From positions 1,139,920 through 1,203,919 of the forward strand of contig CM060475.1 in the NCBI GenBank assembly GCA_030544235.1: a stretch of 64,000 nucleotides of DNA, written 5' to 3'. The translations under genes and the position numbers were made by a program. The DNA is from Lepturacanthus savala (Eukaryota; Chordata; Actinopteri; Scombriformes; Trichiuridae). How positions within the stretch are numbered: the first letter of the stretch is position 1; the number at the start of each line of letters is the position of its first letter. Shown in pieces: positions 45,245 to 57,200 of this stretch. A model generated the notes under the pieces. It had not been told where the DNA came from and made no database searches. It worked only from the letters and a program-made list of their open reading frames with translations.

Positions 45245-48200
45245 CAGCGTCGAATCTACTCCACTGATGGTTTTATTGTTTAAAAAAAAAAAAGTCCATG
45301 CAGGAGGAAATCTTTTGGGTGGGTCCCTCCCTGTGGCATGAAACCAAACATCCCCCCATCTCTACCTCTCACACACACACACACACACACTGCGTCTGAC
45401 CAGGACAGCTGTTGCTCACAGGGTTACAGTCGTACAGAGGGGCTTTGTTCGAATGGAGAGCTCACACACACACACACACACACCCTGTTTTTCCTCTGAA
45501 CCCCCACGGCCTTGAAAGCGCTCGCCTTATCTCCATCACGCAGCCCCGGACAGAATATTTCCTCTGGGTCCATCTCCCTCCCTTCTTCCCATTTGTTCTG
45601 TTAATTTGAATAAGTGCCTTAATTATTACTGCGCCACGCTCTTGACCTCGGCTCAGCCCTGGCAACACCCTCCTCCGCGGTCTCCGTAACACTCTGTACG
45701 GACCGGTAATGGGAGGGAAGCTGCGTGCCAAGGTGCAAGCGTGCCATCTTTCTATTTTTTGCTCCGCCGAAGACGGTGGGCGTCCCTCTGCGAGTTTAAG
45801 CTGTCGCAGTGTTTGGTTGATGTCAACGTCACGGATGACTCGCGTGTGTGGAAGCTCGCCTGTGGTTCTGTGATGACGACGACGCCTTCGTGGAGACGTT
45901 CCTGTGCTTCAGAGGCAGAAAAGTCTTTTAAATGCTGTAACTGTCGCCTGCCTGGTGCCATATTGGAGGCCCGCCAGAGACGTGCTGCAGCAGAGCACAT
46001 AAAAACTTTATTTAAAAAGTCCAGTTTTTTTCTTTCCTATATAACCACCATTAGCGATTATGATTCATACCGTCTAAGGAAATGATCGTTATACTAAAAC
46101 TTTAATTATAGGAGCAGCTTTGCTGGCTCAGAATCTCGGGTTAATTTAAGGTGCGGATGCTTGAGTGCTGTAAGCTTGAGCTGATTCTTACCAAATCTGG
46201 ACCCGATTAATTTTATAACTGATCGAGTGTTCAGACAAATGGAGAGCTGCCATGTAACATTAGATAAAACAACCCAGTGTGAACCAGTTTGGAACACTTC
46301 TTTGTTTGAAAGTGAGGCTTGAAATATTCACACAAATCTAAGTTTTAAGGCTGAAATATGCTAAAAGGAAAAGATTATTGTGAGATATTGTTTTTCCTTG
46401 TCGGTTACAAACCAGTTCTCCAATGGGAGTTGGCTTAACCAATCAGAACAGCTCAGCTCTGCATGATGCATTGTCCCGGAGAGGCATTTGAGTATCTTTG
46501 CGGAACCATAATTCCGACCTCAAGTCTTTATGTCTTGTTAGATTATGTCTTACATTTGGTTGCCTCATAAGTTTTTAATTAGACTGCATGTGTGTTTAAA
46601 ACCATGCGTTTACTGCTTGGTCTAAGCCACAAATCTGAACTGGAGCAGCAGGCATCGGCCTCTGATCGCTGACTTCCTGCACAGCAGGCCTTGTTATTTG
46701 GGAGGCCACACCATGTGAACATTACCCACCATGCAGCAGTGAAATGAACTGAACAGGCCATGTGTTTGTTGCCTGCCTCGACGCCTTTTTTTAGCTAATT
46801 GAGGCCATCGAAGCCGACAGGGCTCGCACTATTGAAGCATGACACAGAGCGGGCAGGACCTCGCTTCCAGAGCCCTTTTACTAATTTTTCCTCTTTATAT
46901 AAATATATATGTAGGTGTCAGTCAGTGTGACAGTCAGCCAATGCCACACGGAGGTAAAGTGCAGGCATGTTGTCATCCCTGCTCCACTTCCTTTTTCTCA
47001 AAGAGACACCCTTCAAAGTGGCGGCAGGCCTGGTCTCACACTATGTGACAAGAGCTTCTTCCATTCACAGTCCCACTGTCTAAGAGGATCTCCCTCGCCT
47101 TCAATCCCACTCTCTCTTTTATTCATGCTTCTCCAGGTCTCTGCTCCCCTCTCTCTCTCTCTCTCTTCCCTGCCAAACCCTCCTCCACTCCCCTTCATTT
47201 GTATTCTATTCTTAGGGCTGCTCATCTCTCCTTTTGTCGTTCATTCTCGTCCCCCCTTTTTAATCTCATTGTATCTCCCTCCCCTTCCTCGTGTTCATCC
47301 TTTAGCGAGACAATGCTCAAGAGGGTGTCGAGGTACACGAGCCAAGGCTACAATGATAATCCTGTTACGCCGCCACAAGGCAAAGTGAGGGGGGAGAAGA
47401 GAAGAGCGTCTGGTGGGAGAGCCTGCGGTTTTAATTCACTTAAAAGTTTTGACCGTGTGAAGCTGGTGAGAATCGGGCCAACTTTTGGGAAAGCTTTTAA
47501 AACAACTTGAGTTTGTAATGCTGCGTTTGGCAGACAACATTACTTCTGTATAGGCTGTTGTTTATTTAAAAGCTGAATTATAAATAGCAGTCGCAGTGGA
47601 GACTTTTTTTTTTTATAAGCTGAAGTCTGTGCGGCCGTCCCAACATGTCCGCCTTCCTGATCTCCTGCATCCACACTTCCTGCTCTTTGTCTCGGCTTCG
47701 GTTCTTCCATGATCCCACCCCTTCCCATCAGCTACTGCATTTCAGTAACAATGGGCTCAGTCACAGGAAGTGACTGACAAACAGGAAACTGACTGAATAA
47801 TTTTAGTAGGTCGAGGATTGTGAAAGTCGAATCTCGTACGTGTCATGCCGTTTGCCCAACAATGGCAGGAAAGGTAAATGTGTGTGTGTTAGCTTTACAG
47901 TTATTGAGCGTGTAAAGGGGCCTCTCCTGTGACCTCTCCATTCCACCAAATTAGACGTTTTCACATCTTCAGCATTAAATTTTGCAAAGCCCTTAATGTT
48001 CAGCTAAGCACCCCTGAGGCCCAGCCAACATTTATTATGTAATTTCATGGCCTTTTAACTAAAAATCTCCATTTTGGGGGGGGGAAGGGAGATATGAGGC
48101 TTTCATGCAGCAGCATGTGCATGTTTCTAACCCATTTCTCCAACAGCCGACCTTCACCCAATGATCCAACTCCTAAACCAATTGGCACACACTCCTCCTT

Positions 48201-51200
48201 CCTCTTCCTGTTTGCAGGTATCAGTGACATACAGAGACTGTGGGGAAAGCAAACAGGGACAGTGGCATCCTGCCTCTTGCTAATGCCCCCTATACATCAG
48301 ATTAATCTGGACAAGCCGAGAGCTCGGGAGATGTTTGGTGACCTAGTCTTAACCTTAAATAAACAGACGGTGGGCTGCTCCTTAACCCCGCCGGATTAAA
48401 GCAGACAAGGGACTAATCCTGCCGTCACTTCACATCTCCAGGAGAAAACTCCCGACTCCGGCGTTGGCCTCAGACAGTCGAGCATAAGAGAGACCGTAGA
48501 CGGCCATTAAGCATTCTCCTCTTGCAGTTGGCGGGCAATGTGGAGCACTTTACCCAATTCACCTTGCCCCCTAATGGATGACAAGTGATATTGCTGTTCC
48601 GAATGGCTCGCCCCCTCCTTTTTTTACAATCTCCCCACTCTCTTCCTTTGCCGCCAGGTTCCCCCTCCGTTCCTGTCACCGTGTCGACCAACAGACACAA
48701 AGTGGAGGTGCCCGAGTACTCAGGTGAGGCACAAAAAAAAAAAAGCAGAAATGGGCCGCCTCGTCTCACTTTTGAGTCATTTTTACCTTTTTGATGCTTC
48801 TATCAGGCTCTCTCTGACAGAATAAACTACGAGGCTATAAATAGACCATGCAGTTAAAAATGCCAGTGATCGAAGGCTTTGCTGCTCCGCCATAAATATC
48901 TCATTGGTCACACCCCCCACCGTCTTTCAGATGCAGTGCTGTCCTGCGTATTCCGCACGGAGAAGGACCCGAATCCACGCATCGAGTGGAAGAAGAAGGG
49001 CAAAGATGTCTCCTTCGTGTACTTTGATGAACAATTCAAAGGTGAGAGAGCAGCCCGTCGCTCTTTATCACCGTGGTGACAACAGGGATATCTGTTAATC
49101 AGCCTACAGTGCCGGCTGGAAGGGGTTCGCCACATTCCCGGTGAGACAGGAATGATAAAATGTAAGAGATATTTCAGATAGTGCCAATGGTGTCAAGATT
49201 TAAAATCGTAGCCTATCTCTTCTCCTTGATCTCTCTCTCCCTGTTGAGGTTTAGTGATGTGGATTTAATGGGTGAGATAAATAATAAATCATAGCTTTCA
49301 CCTGGTCGCAGCCTTAAAAGGACATCGCTGTTATCTTGAGAGTTTTCTTCAAATATGTCAAGGCTTCCAAATAACCCCCTCGCATCTCCATTCCAAAGCT
49401 GAAGTTTGCATGAAAGGTGACACAAATAAACACGAGTCGTTCCTTTGACAGAAGCGCTGCCAACGGAGCGGCTTTTAAATTCATCAGTGATGAAACACGT
49501 TTTGAAGTCTGTGTAAGAAACACAGAAATGTATGACGGTCTTGTCTGGAAGCGAGTTCCTGAAAAGTTGACTCAAAAATAACTTCTTACAGAATCGAGTC
49601 AAAATCGAAATAATTCTTCATAACCTATAACTTCCTGTAGAGAGTAAAATACTGAATTATTATTAATTTACACTGACATGGCTGTGGTAGATTTTACATG
49701 CACAGGTACAACATAGTATTAGGACCACACTTATAGTTGCACCTCCTGCAGCTGCTTCACAGTAAAAATATGTAGAGAGTAATAATATCACATGTTTTAG
49801 ATTTTATATGCACAGGTACAATATAGTATTAGGGCCACATTTATAACTGCACTTCCCACGGCTCCTTCACAGTATAATTATGTACAGATTTGTAATTTTT
49901 CTTTAAGTAATAGATACGGTTTAGAATTTCCATGAAGAGGTACAACATAGTATTAGAGCCACACTAATAACTGCAGCTCCTGCAGCTCCTTCACAGTAAA
50001 ATGATGTAAAGTGTAAAGATTAACACACTGATATATATGTATTTTATAACTGATATGGCTGAGGTCCAAGTAAAATATATATTTTAGTTTTTATATGCAC
50101 AGGTACTTATTATTAGGGCCACACTTATAACTGCACCTCCTGCAGCTGCTTCACAGTAAAATATGTAGAGAGTAAAATACTGATGTATTTTTTTATTATT
50201 TAAACTGTGGTTAGGGTTAATAGCACATAGATTTGAGATTTTATATGCACAGGTACAATATAGGGCCACACTTATAACTGCACGGTCAAATTTTAGGATT
50301 AATATACAGATTCTTTTAACTAATATGGCTGTGGTCCAAGTAAAATATACGTTTTAGATTTTACATGCACAGGTACTACATATTATTAGGGCCACATTTA
50401 TAACTTGGCGCTTCCTGCAGCTGCTTCACAGTAAGACATGTAATAAAAACATGTTAACACATAAATGTCTGCCTATAGTAACTTTAGTCCTCCAGTCAGG
50501 GAAGATGTCCTCTAATCTTCATGTCCTTTCTCAGGTCCCTTTATAGGGCGGGCGACCATTGATGGGGCGACAGTGACCCTGAAGAGGGTGACCCAGGAGG
50601 ATGCTGGGGAGTACCGCTGCGAGATCAGCGCTCCCCTTGATGCTGTGAATCTGGGCGAGACTAATGTCACCCTCAAAGTTCTGGGTAAGACTGACTGAGA
50701 ACCGACGTTGAAAAGCGGCTGAAATCTCTTTGTGTCGTGTCTGTAATTGTTCCCTCTGTACCGTCCTGCAGTTCCCCCGCAGATCCCGTCCTGCGAAATC
50801 CCCAGTTCGGCGGTGACGGGCTCTGTGGTGCAGCTGCGCTGCAGGGACCAGCATAGCATCCCGCCCGCTACGTACGCCTGGTTCAAGGACAACCAGCCAA
50901 TCAGCCCGCCGCGGCATCCTAACGCCACCTATCTAATCAACCCAAAGACAGGAGTTCTGGTGAGATGTGGGGGGGGCTTTGTTTGTGTGCAGATAAGGAA
51001 AACCGTAGTGTGTGTGGAAACCTGGATTGTGTGTGTTGGGAAATATTTTCCTTTGTCTCCTTGTTGTATTAAAAGAAGCGACGCTTATTGTTTTGTCAAT
51101 AAAGGTGGAATTATGACCTGTTTTAACAAATGACAGCAAAGTATCAATCAATGGAGAATCAGATTGTCAAGGAGTCATTTTCCAGCATAGTTTTAACAAT

Positions 51201-54200
51201 ACAACAAAACTGTTATATCTCTAATCCTCCGTCCTCTGACATTCAGGTCACACATGGTTATTAAAGATAAGTCTTTAGGTATTAACTCAAGTCTATGACT
51301 TGTTTCTTGTGCATCCTTTCATGTCATGACATTTTTTGTCGATAAAGCTCTAACAATATCTTCTTTGAAAGCCACCTTAATAAATTGATGAGTGTTCTTC
51401 CTCCCTCTCTCGACCTCCTGCAGGAGTTTAAAACTGTGGCCAAAGAGGACACCGGCCGGTACACCTGCAGGGCTTCAAACGGCGTGGGACAGGCCCAGAA
51501 GTGCGAGGGCAAGCACATGACGATAGGTGTGTGTGACAACACTTTATCCCGCCGCTTCCCCCGCACCTTTCAGCACCGGAGAAAGTCAGAGAGGCAGTGA
51601 AGAGGAAAAGCTTCCTCTTAAAGAGAGAATCCACAAATATAAACCAACCTAAATCTTTAAGAGAATCTTCTACGTCCTCTCTTGGAGCAGTCTTTTCCTC
51701 GCAAATAAATCCTCTAGGTTAATGCACACACATAATTTATGCAATTAATAAATTATTGAGAGTATTATAGGAGCAGGGGAAGAGGCGTTAGACTGAGCTG
51801 CATTAAAATATAGCTTCTTGTTTATGGTGATGTTTGCAGTTCATATATATCCAGCATCTTTTGTGACTTACTGCTCCGATTTAATGAAATGGGAAAGGCA
51901 GAGTTTTTCTCCATCCAAGAAGAAGGAAAAAAAAAAAAACGATCATAACTCAAGTGCTTATTCCCGTCTCCCTCCCTGCTTCCAGAGGACGTGAACGTCA
52001 CGGCGGTGGCGGCGGCGCTGGTGATGGTCTGCCTGGTGGTCCTGGTCTGCGGATGCGGGGGATTCCTCCTCCATCGGAACGGCTTCTTCAGCCGTGAGTT
52101 TGGCCCCTTTTGAGGGACTTTTTATTTCTTTTTTTATTCCTTCCTCCATCTAATAGACACTTTATCTGCCTGTATGAGCAGTGCATCAATTATTAGTGAT
52201 ATTGCCTGTACTTTCTCCATAAAATATGACGCACGTTCCCTTTTTTTTCCTCCTTTTTTTTTTTTTGTCATGATCCTCCCGACTCATCCATCAGCAGGAC
52301 ACAGAGGAAGGTAAGAGCTCTGTGATTGCATTAACATTGATGTGACCAAACACAGGCTAATATCCTAAACACTGAGGGAGGAGGAGGAGGAGGAGGAGGA
52401 GGAAGAGGAGGGCTGGGGGGGAGTCTGTTGTTGCACTTAGACCATGTGTGCTGAGTCAGGACTGTAAGAGTGACAGCTGTGGATGTGTGTGTCTATATGT
52501 GTGTGTTATTTTCTGAGCCACAGCGGCGCCTGTGTTTTACTCATCCACTGATTGGTGCCAACAGATGTAAAAGGAGGAAAAAAGGGTGATTTTTTTTTCC
52601 CCACATTCGATCGAACTATTGCAGGCATCTGCTGAAATTGTGTCAAATGATTGTGGAGGAAGAGGTCGGCGCAACACAATCATGGAGTAATTGCCGTCCG
52701 TTAATGAGCAAGGAGGAAAATATCAGCGGTTGAAAGAATCGCAGGCAATTACACTGATTGGACGGATTATTTAGATATTGAGGGGATTGGAGGATAAGAA
52801 GGTGGCTTAGCAGAGGCCTTGTATTGCGCTGCATTTACACACAATAAGAGGCCTTGTCCTGCCAGTACGCCCGAGCGGGTGAAAGTACAGTTTTGATGCT
52901 CAGCTGTTAAGCCAGAAACCAGAGAGACATAAATGCAAGGCCTCATATGACTGGCCTAACCCGCTTGACTTTGTTATTTGATTACTTGCTTGTTAGAGTT
53001 GCAGCAGTGGATGGAGAGTCTGCGTCGGAGCTTTCCTTGAAGCTGATGCGAAAGCTCTTTGTCTCGGTTTAAAGTCTGATGCTTATCTCGCTGAGCTAAC
53101 CGGAGCTGTCAGTGTCAACTTCCTATTTATAGAGCAGGCTTCTTCACAAAGACTCAAACACAATGCGACGGGATTTTTCTGATGCACCAATAGCGGGCAC
53201 GAGTTTAACGGCGTAGGGATACGGAGCGAGGGAGCAGCTCCTGGACCCGGACAGAGGATGGCTGCTGTTTTACATTTGGGGATGTGTGTCAGGGACATTT
53301 AAGATCCTAAAAATCAAACAAGTTGGATTTCAGGAGCTAAACTTAAGTCAAAGTGTCCTTGAACAATCCACCTTGCTCTGTCTGTACCAGTATATGTAAT
53401 GGTACATACTCGGAAGGATAGTTTTCATTTCTAGCTTCGTATTCAAGGATTCTTTATTGTCATTCAGCACATGTACATGTACCTCAATAATAAATATATA
53501 AAACTAATTGATGCCAATGTCAAAGAATACACTGATTTATTTATGGGAACAATTACTTTATGAAATGCATAATGCATTTCCCCATGTATCTCTTGATATA
53601 TGTAAAAATGTTAGTTTTTCAATGCTTCATCCAATCCTTTGTTATAATTTTAATAAAGCATTGAAATCACATAATCAATAGTCTTAGTTTTGTGAAAGTA
53701 AATAGTATGTATTTGGTAATAATCACATCTCGGAGCACATATTCCCCAGATATTGTGATATGAATTGTCTTGTAATATATTGATTATTGCAGAATCCTGA
53801 TAGTTTGGTTATTATGAGGTTTCCCACCATATAAGACTTTTTTTTCTATCTGGGTGTTGTATTGCTGCATGTGATTGGCTCACCACTTGACCATATTCTA
53901 AATTGGCACCGCTGCATCGTGATTGGCTGCATGTCTCTCCAGCGTCGCCACTAATACCACCCCCCTCCTCCCCCCAACGGAAAAAGCATGGAGTGCAGTG
54001 TTGAGTCCAAATCGACACCATATTGAACCTTTTTAAAGCCGAAAAACTGACCCCAACAGGTCATTTTGGATCTCCCAGTGTCATGGTGCAGCCCACATCA
54101 GCAGACAAACCCTGCACAGAACTGAGGACACGTGAGTGCTGCTTAGACACACATGGACGCAAATAACCCCTGTAATAATCTGAATCTGATGCCTTATAAC

Positions 54201-57200
54201 TCGTAGTAGGTGTGGAATCATATTATATGTCCTTCTCTGAGATCAGCTATACTGTGTTTTAATGTAGCTTAATTCACATTATAGATCTTATTTATCAGCC
54301 GTGTCTGATCATGGTGTAATCCTGTATTTCTTGTGGCTGTACTTGAACTGTACAACTCGTTCCACGTTTTAAACTCATCCTATTATCCAACAAGGAAAAT
54401 ATGCAATTTACAACTTTACTGTGAATTCCCCACATATCTGGAACAGAACTACACGTCTGCCACAACTCTTTGAATTTTTAAGTCAGAGATTTTCTGTTTG
54501 CTGCTGTTCTTGATTTTAATTTTGTGATTTATTTTAATATTTTTATTTTTTTTGAGTTTAATTATATCTTGCTTGTTTTAATTTAATTATTTTAATTTAT
54601 TTAATTTTAATTAAGATGTAATTTCTGATTTATTTATTTTTTATTTTTCCCCTTTTAAACAACATTTTTTTAGATTATCTTGCTTGTTTTAATTTAATTT
54701 TAATTTTAATTTTAATTTAATTTTAATTAAGGTGTAATTTCTGATTTTTTATTTTTATTTTTTTTATTTTTCCCCTTTTAAGCAACAGTTTTTAATTATA
54801 TTTTGCTTGTTTTAATTTAATTTTTATTTTAATTTACTTAATTTTAATTAAGATGTAATTTGATTTTTTATATTTATTTTATTTATTTATTTTTCCCCTT
54901 TTAAGCAACAGTTTTTTAATTATATCTTGCTTGTTTTAATTTAATTTTTATTTTAATTTATTTAATTTTAATTTAGATGTAATTTCTAATTTTTATCTTT
55001 TTTTATTTTTATTTTTTTATTTTTCCCCTTTTAAACAGTTTTTTTTTTAATTATATCTTACTTGTTTTAATTTATTTTTTATTTAATTTTAATTAAGATG
55101 TAATTTTATTTTTTATTTTTTTTATTTTCCCCCTTTTAAGCAACAGTTTTTTAAAAATTATATCTAGTTTGTTTTAATTACATTTTTATTTTAATTTAAT
55201 TAATTTTAATTAAGATGTAATTTCTGATTTTTTATTTTTTTATTTTTTCCCCTTTTAAGCAACTGTTTTTTTTAATTATATCTTGCTTGTTTTAATTTAA
55301 TTTGATTTTTAATCTTAATTTTAATTAAGATGTAATTTCTGATTGTTTTATTTTTTTATTTTTCCCTTTTTAAGCAACAGTTTTTTAATTCTATCTTGCT
55401 TGTTTTAATTTTAATTTTTATTTATTTAATTTTAATTAAGATGTAATTTCAGATTTTTATTTATTTTTTTTATTTTTCCCCTTTTAAGTAACAGTTTTTT
55501 AATTATATCTTGCTGTTTTAATTAAATTTTATTTTAATTTAATTAATTTTAATTAAGATGTAATTTCTGATTTTTTATTTTTTTTATTTTTCCCCTTTTA
55601 AGCAACTGTTTTTTTAAATTATATTAATAATAATTATATCTTGCTTGTTTTAATTTAATTTTTATTTATTTAATTTTAATTAAGATGTAATTCCAGATTC
55701 ATTTTTTTTATTTTTCCCCTTTTAAGCAACTATTTTTTAATTATAAGTTGCTTGTTTTAATTTAATTATATTTTTAATCTTATTTAATTTTAATTAACAT
55801 GTAATTTCTGATTGTTTTTTTTAATTTCCCCCTTTTAATCAACTGTTCAAATTATATCTCAATGCTTTTATTGTTTTATGTAAATCACTTTAAATGACCT
55901 TGCTGTTGAAATGTGCTTTACTAATAAATTTACCTCAAATTTGGCTGCATTAAAACACAATAAAGTGGATCAGAAATAGTGAAGGAGCCACAAAAGAGGT
56001 TTAATGTGCACGGCTTAGTTTTATTCCCATTAGATGCTACTGTCAAATACGTTTGTCCTACTTTATATGTAGATATGTCTCCTTCTCTGTCTGTGACAGC
56101 TCACTTTGGTGTTTTCTATATTTATATTAGAGGGTTGATGGTTTCCATGTATATTTTACTCTCACTTCTAAGGTGTGCCCATTTCAGGTTTGGCATTTCA
56201 AAGTTCAGACGGTAGCTGTGCGGGTGAAGCCACATCGTTTATATGGAATTGAAACTGTCCAGCGGATGTGATTTCTGTTGAGTCATTAAGTTTTCAAGAT
56301 GACACACTTGTGCTGAGCTCATGAAACGGTCCATGGTGCTTTATAACCATCAAATGCCTCGTTTGAAGTTTTTATATTTGTTCGCTTGCTATTTCTTCAA
56401 GTGTCGTCATTTTCCAACGGTAGTAACTGTACGTACAACTCAGTCTGTCGTAGTATAGCTGCCTTCCTCAGGTTTATCTGCTTTTTTGTGATTGTATTAA
56501 TCACTGTGCTTATCATGTCTTTCAGGTCCAATGTCGACTATGTTCCTCCACCCCAAGAAGTAAGTCTTTATTCCTTTCAAATCACACTTTATTCCCTATT
56601 TACACCCATTCATTTTAAAGGAAGCTACACATTTGCAGGTGGAGAACAGGCTCTAGTTCACCTATTAATACAAATATTTTGCTTATTATTTTTAAATCTA
56701 CATCTAGAGACATTTCTATATAGAGGACTCACATGTTGAGAGTGAACTTTCCCAGCAATCAGTCTAAAAAAGAAGTCATTTTTCATTTTTAAATGAATGA
56801 ACTAGAGGTCTCTACTAACTCATAATCAAATCAAATCACTCCAGAAACTTTTTAATTGAAACTTAAATGTTTTTTGTATGAATAGAAGTGGCCTGTAACA
56901 GAAAAAGACACGTTAGTTTCACACTAAACCACCAGAGGGCGCTCTAGGCTTGTGTTAACTTCAACATTGGCGGTAACTTTTAAAATCAACTGAGAAGAAC
57001 TGAACAAAAACGTCAGCGAACAGAAAATCACAGCAGTAAAACATGACGTCATCAACGTAGAAGAGGAAGCGCCGCATCTTCTACCTCCGGAGTTAGAGGA
57101 GTTGATGAAAAGTGACACCGAGGATGAAGATTTCATTGGGTTTTAGTGACACGGATGGTTTTGGTTAAACTTCTTAGCATGTTATTGATGCTGTAGTTAT

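Noticed and set aside
49620..50440. Possible CRISPR-like array
   Set aside because: Unit length over 100 bases, diverged repeats, no spacers, and a vertebrate intron context; it is a minisatellite.
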